Source of the DNA: an uncultured Gammaproteobacteria bacterium
GTDB taxonomy: Bacteria; Pseudomonadota; Gammaproteobacteria; GCA-001735895
Length of the DNA stretch: 8,272 nt
Direction of reading: 5' to 3'
Assembly (NCBI GenBank): GCA_945787265.1
Contig: CALZHS010000231.1
Span: 1 to 8,272, forward strand
Below the pieces are notes generated by a model. The model did no database searches and had not been told where the DNA came from. It saw only the letters and a program-made list of their open reading frames with translations. A program made the translations under genes and the position numbers. How positions within the stretch are numbered: the first letter of the stretch is position 1; every line of letters begins with the position of its first letter. Shown one piece after another: positions 6,726 to 8,272 of this stretch.

Positions 6726-7394
6726 TTAAGGAAGCAGATGACCGGTCTTGATCCAGATCACCGTCTCTTCCTCTACGTAGGGACAATGCTCGCTGTTGTG
6801 CGGGTTGCGCATCCAGGTGCCGGCGGGATAGCGGCCGTACTCGTCAAGCATGGCCCCGGAGAGCACGAAGACTTCCTCCCCGCCATAGTGGCGATGCGTG
6901 CGCAGGCGCGTACTGGCCGGCCACTTGATCAGGAACACCGACTCCTGTTCATAATCGTGTAGCGGCATAATTTCGAGTTTTGATTCGCCCGGCATCCAGG
7001 CGGTGCTGTTGGTGTCGATACGCAGCGTGGTGTCGTCCGCGGGATCAAACTGGTCGAGCTTGACCAGCAGCACGCAACCGGTGTCACTGTGCGGCGAGTG
7101 TTTCGAACCCGGTGGATTACGCAGATAGGTGCCGGCGGGGTAGTCGCCGTGCTCGTCCGAAAACACGCCTTCGAGCACGAAGATCTCTTCTCCCAGCGGA
7201 TGCGGGTGCGACGAGAAACGGGAACCGGCATCGTAACGCACCACGCTGGTGGTGTGTCCGTGCTCGGCGGCCTCGCGTGCGAGCGGTTTGCGCCACACCC
7301 CGGCCATCGGGCTCGCCTCCCATTCCATCTCGTTGGTATCGACGACGACCGCCTGGTCAAATTGCATGTTCAACATAGCTGAAAATTTACTCAT
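6726..7394 (-). CDS. Two-domain ChrR-like cupin protein
   Basis: Read from the ATG at 7394 (MSKFSAML), this is a 222-residue protein built of two cupin units. Each has an intact metal-ligand set: H63-x-H65, E69 and H99 in the first, H167-x-H169, E173 and H203 in the second. The units share GEE(I/V)FVL-x-G and YPAGT-x-x-RNP. This resembles the cupin fold of ChrR-type anti-sigma factors, but there is no zinc-binding anti-sigma domain and no ECF sigma gene visible, so it may be a stand-alone metal enzyme or sensor. The start is uncertain: the frame extends to an ATG at 7427, which lies inside the putative promoter of the divergent gene and has AGGAA directly abutting it. An ATG at 7367 is also possible. 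None has a good Shine-Dalgarno sequence. It lies upstream of moxR on the same strand, 99 nt away. Confidence 0.85.
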   Translation of the reverse strand: MSKFSAMLNMQFDQAVVVDTNEMEWEASPMAGVWRKPLAREAAEHGHTTSVVRYDAGSRFSSHPHPLGEEIFVLEGVFSDEHGDYPAGTYLRNPPGSKHSPHSDTGCVLLVKLDQFDPADDTTLRIDTNSTAWMPGESKLEIMPLHDYEQESVFLIKWPASTRLRTHRHYGGEEVFVLSGAMLDEYGRYPAGTWMRNPHNSEHCPYVEEETVIWIKTGHLLP

Positions 7395-7412
7395 TCGGCG
7401 ATTAACATTCAA

Positions 7413-7440
7413 TCGACAATGACACATTTCCTACTAAGAT
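7413..7440 (+). promoter_or_regulatory. Candidate sigma70-type promoter for the Ycf46-like gene
   Basis: A -35-like TCGACA at 7413-7418 (5 of 6 consensus positions) is followed after 16 nt by TAAGAT at 7435-7440 (4 of 6). Transcription would start near 7447, leaving a short leader that still contains GAGGA at 7452-7456 before the ATG at 7463. The match is by eye only. It overlaps the region between the possible starts of the divergent cupin gene, so the two promoters may interfere or share regulators. Confidence 0.5.
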
Positions 7441-7462
7441 GGGTACATAACGAGGAAATTAA

Positions 7463-8272
7463 ATGACAACAGTTTTGGATAAGAACGGGATCCAGCGCCT
7501 GCTCCAGTCAAGTACCCCGGTGCTGATCCTCGAAACCCACGAGGAGCGTCGCGCGATTACCCTGCTCAAAAATATTTCGATATCGATGGGCTTGCCGGTC
7601 TCTACCTGGTCGGTCGCGAGCGGCATGCAGCGTATGGATTTCAATCTCGAAACGGGACGCGATCTCAAGAAGCCGGACGAGGCGCTGGCCTATATGAAGT
7701 CGGCCGGATTCGACAGCATTTATATTCTGCTCGACTTCCACCCCTTCCTGAAGGATCCGCTGCATGTGCGCCAGCTGAAGGAATTGGCGATGTCGTTCGA
7801 CAAGGGACGCAGCAAGATTGTGCTGGTCAGCCATGAAATTGAAACACCGGACGAGTTCAGAAAACTTTCCATCCGCTTCGAACTCGACACCCCGGACGAG
7901 ACCGAACTGGGAGAGATAGTCCGCGAGGAAGCGATCAATTACACCAACAGCAACCAGGGAAAACAGGTTCAGTTCAACGAAAAGGCGCTTGAATTGCTGA
8001 TGCGCAATGTCAAGGGGCTGTCGTTCGCCGACGCACGCCGCCTGATTCACGCGGCGATCGCCGACGACGGCGCCATCACCGAAACCGATATCCCCGAGGT
8101 GATGCGCTCCAAGTACCGTTTGCTCAATCTCGACGGGGTGCTGTCCTGTGAAGCCGAAACCAGCAGCTTCGCCGAACTCGCGGGCATGAATAAACTGAAG
8201 CAATGGCTGATGCAGCGGGAAAAGTTTTTCCATCAATCCGTAAAAATGCCCGGCATGGACAGCCCGAAGGGT
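7463..8272 (+). CDS. Ycf46-like AAA ATPase, N-terminal part
   Basis: The frame is open from the ATG at 7463 to the right edge: 270 residues, C-terminus missing. The N-terminal region begins TVLDKNGIQRLLQSSTPVL and contains ILETHEERRAITLL; it is probably a degenerate P-loop-like domain. The visible end has LNLDGVLSCEAE, then FAELAGMNKLKQWLMQREKF and PGMDSPKG. This is the typical lead-in to the AAA module of Ycf46-type ATPases, and the Walker A motif would lie just past the edge, so catalytic competence cannot be judged. Ycf46 proteins occur in cyanobacteria, chloroplasts and many proteobacteria; roles in photosynthesis or CO2 regulation are proposed for cyanobacteria, with none known for other bacteria. 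The start is supported by GAGGA at 7452-7456, 6 nt upstream, and by a candidate promoter at 7413-7440. It is divergent from the cupin gene. Confidence 0.85.
   Translation, partial: MTTVLDKNGIQRLLQSSTPVLILETHEERRAITLLKNISISMGLPVSTWSVASGMQRMDFNLETGRDLKKPDEALAYMKSAGFDSIYILLDFHPFLKDPLHVRQLKELAMSFDKGRSKIVLVSHEIETPDEFRKLSIRFELDTPDETELGEIVREEAINYTNSNQGKQVQFNEKALELLMRNVKGLSFADARRLIHAAIADDGAITETDIPEVMRSKYRLLNLDGVLSCEAETSSFAELAGMNKLKQWLMQREKFFHQSVKMPGMDSPKG

Noticed and set aside
7508..8236. 242-residue open frame on the minus strand opposite the Ycf46-like gene
   Set aside because: It lies antisense to a gene with clear family motifs, ribosome binding site and promoter; its product resembles no family I recognise and is explained by GC-rich codon bias.

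Overview
The window looks like chromosomal DNA from a proteobacterium, most likely a gammaproteobacterium. Base composition is moderately GC-rich, and gene order and protein sequences match the 'Bat/MoxR' operons common in that class. There are no mobile elements, RNA genes or CRISPR arrays. The assignment rests on gene content and order only; no marker gene is present.

Positions 1-6626 hold one compact minus-strand operon, read right to left: a MoxR-family AAA+ ATPase (5661-6626, TTG start), a DUF58 protein (4719-5642), a small membrane protein with a DUF4381-type architecture (4240-4722), a BatA-like membrane VWA protein (3198-4253), a BatB-BatC fusion (VWA + TPR + glutamine-rich linker, 1411-3201) and a BatD protein (1-1414, cut by the left edge). 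From DUF58 onward every junction overlaps by 4 or 14 nt, so translation is probably coupled. By family knowledge, the MoxR ATPase probably acts with three metal-site (MIDAS) VWA-type proteins and BatD at the inner membrane, in envelope or stress-related maturation. The 'aerotolerance' role named for Bacteroides is not universally supported.

Positions 6726-7394 (minus) hold a two-domain ChrR-like cupin. Divergent from it, 7463-8272 (plus) is the N-terminal part of a Ycf46-like AAA ATPase that runs off the right edge before its Walker A motif. A plausible sigma70-type promoter (7413-7440) drives it from the short intergenic gap.

The most unusual observation is an in-frame 69-nt tandem duplication (3961-4098) inside batA. 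It doubles the transmembrane helix just before the VWA domain and should change the parity of membrane crossings. The rest is a well-preserved example of a known operon type. I do not see a wholly undescribed system here.
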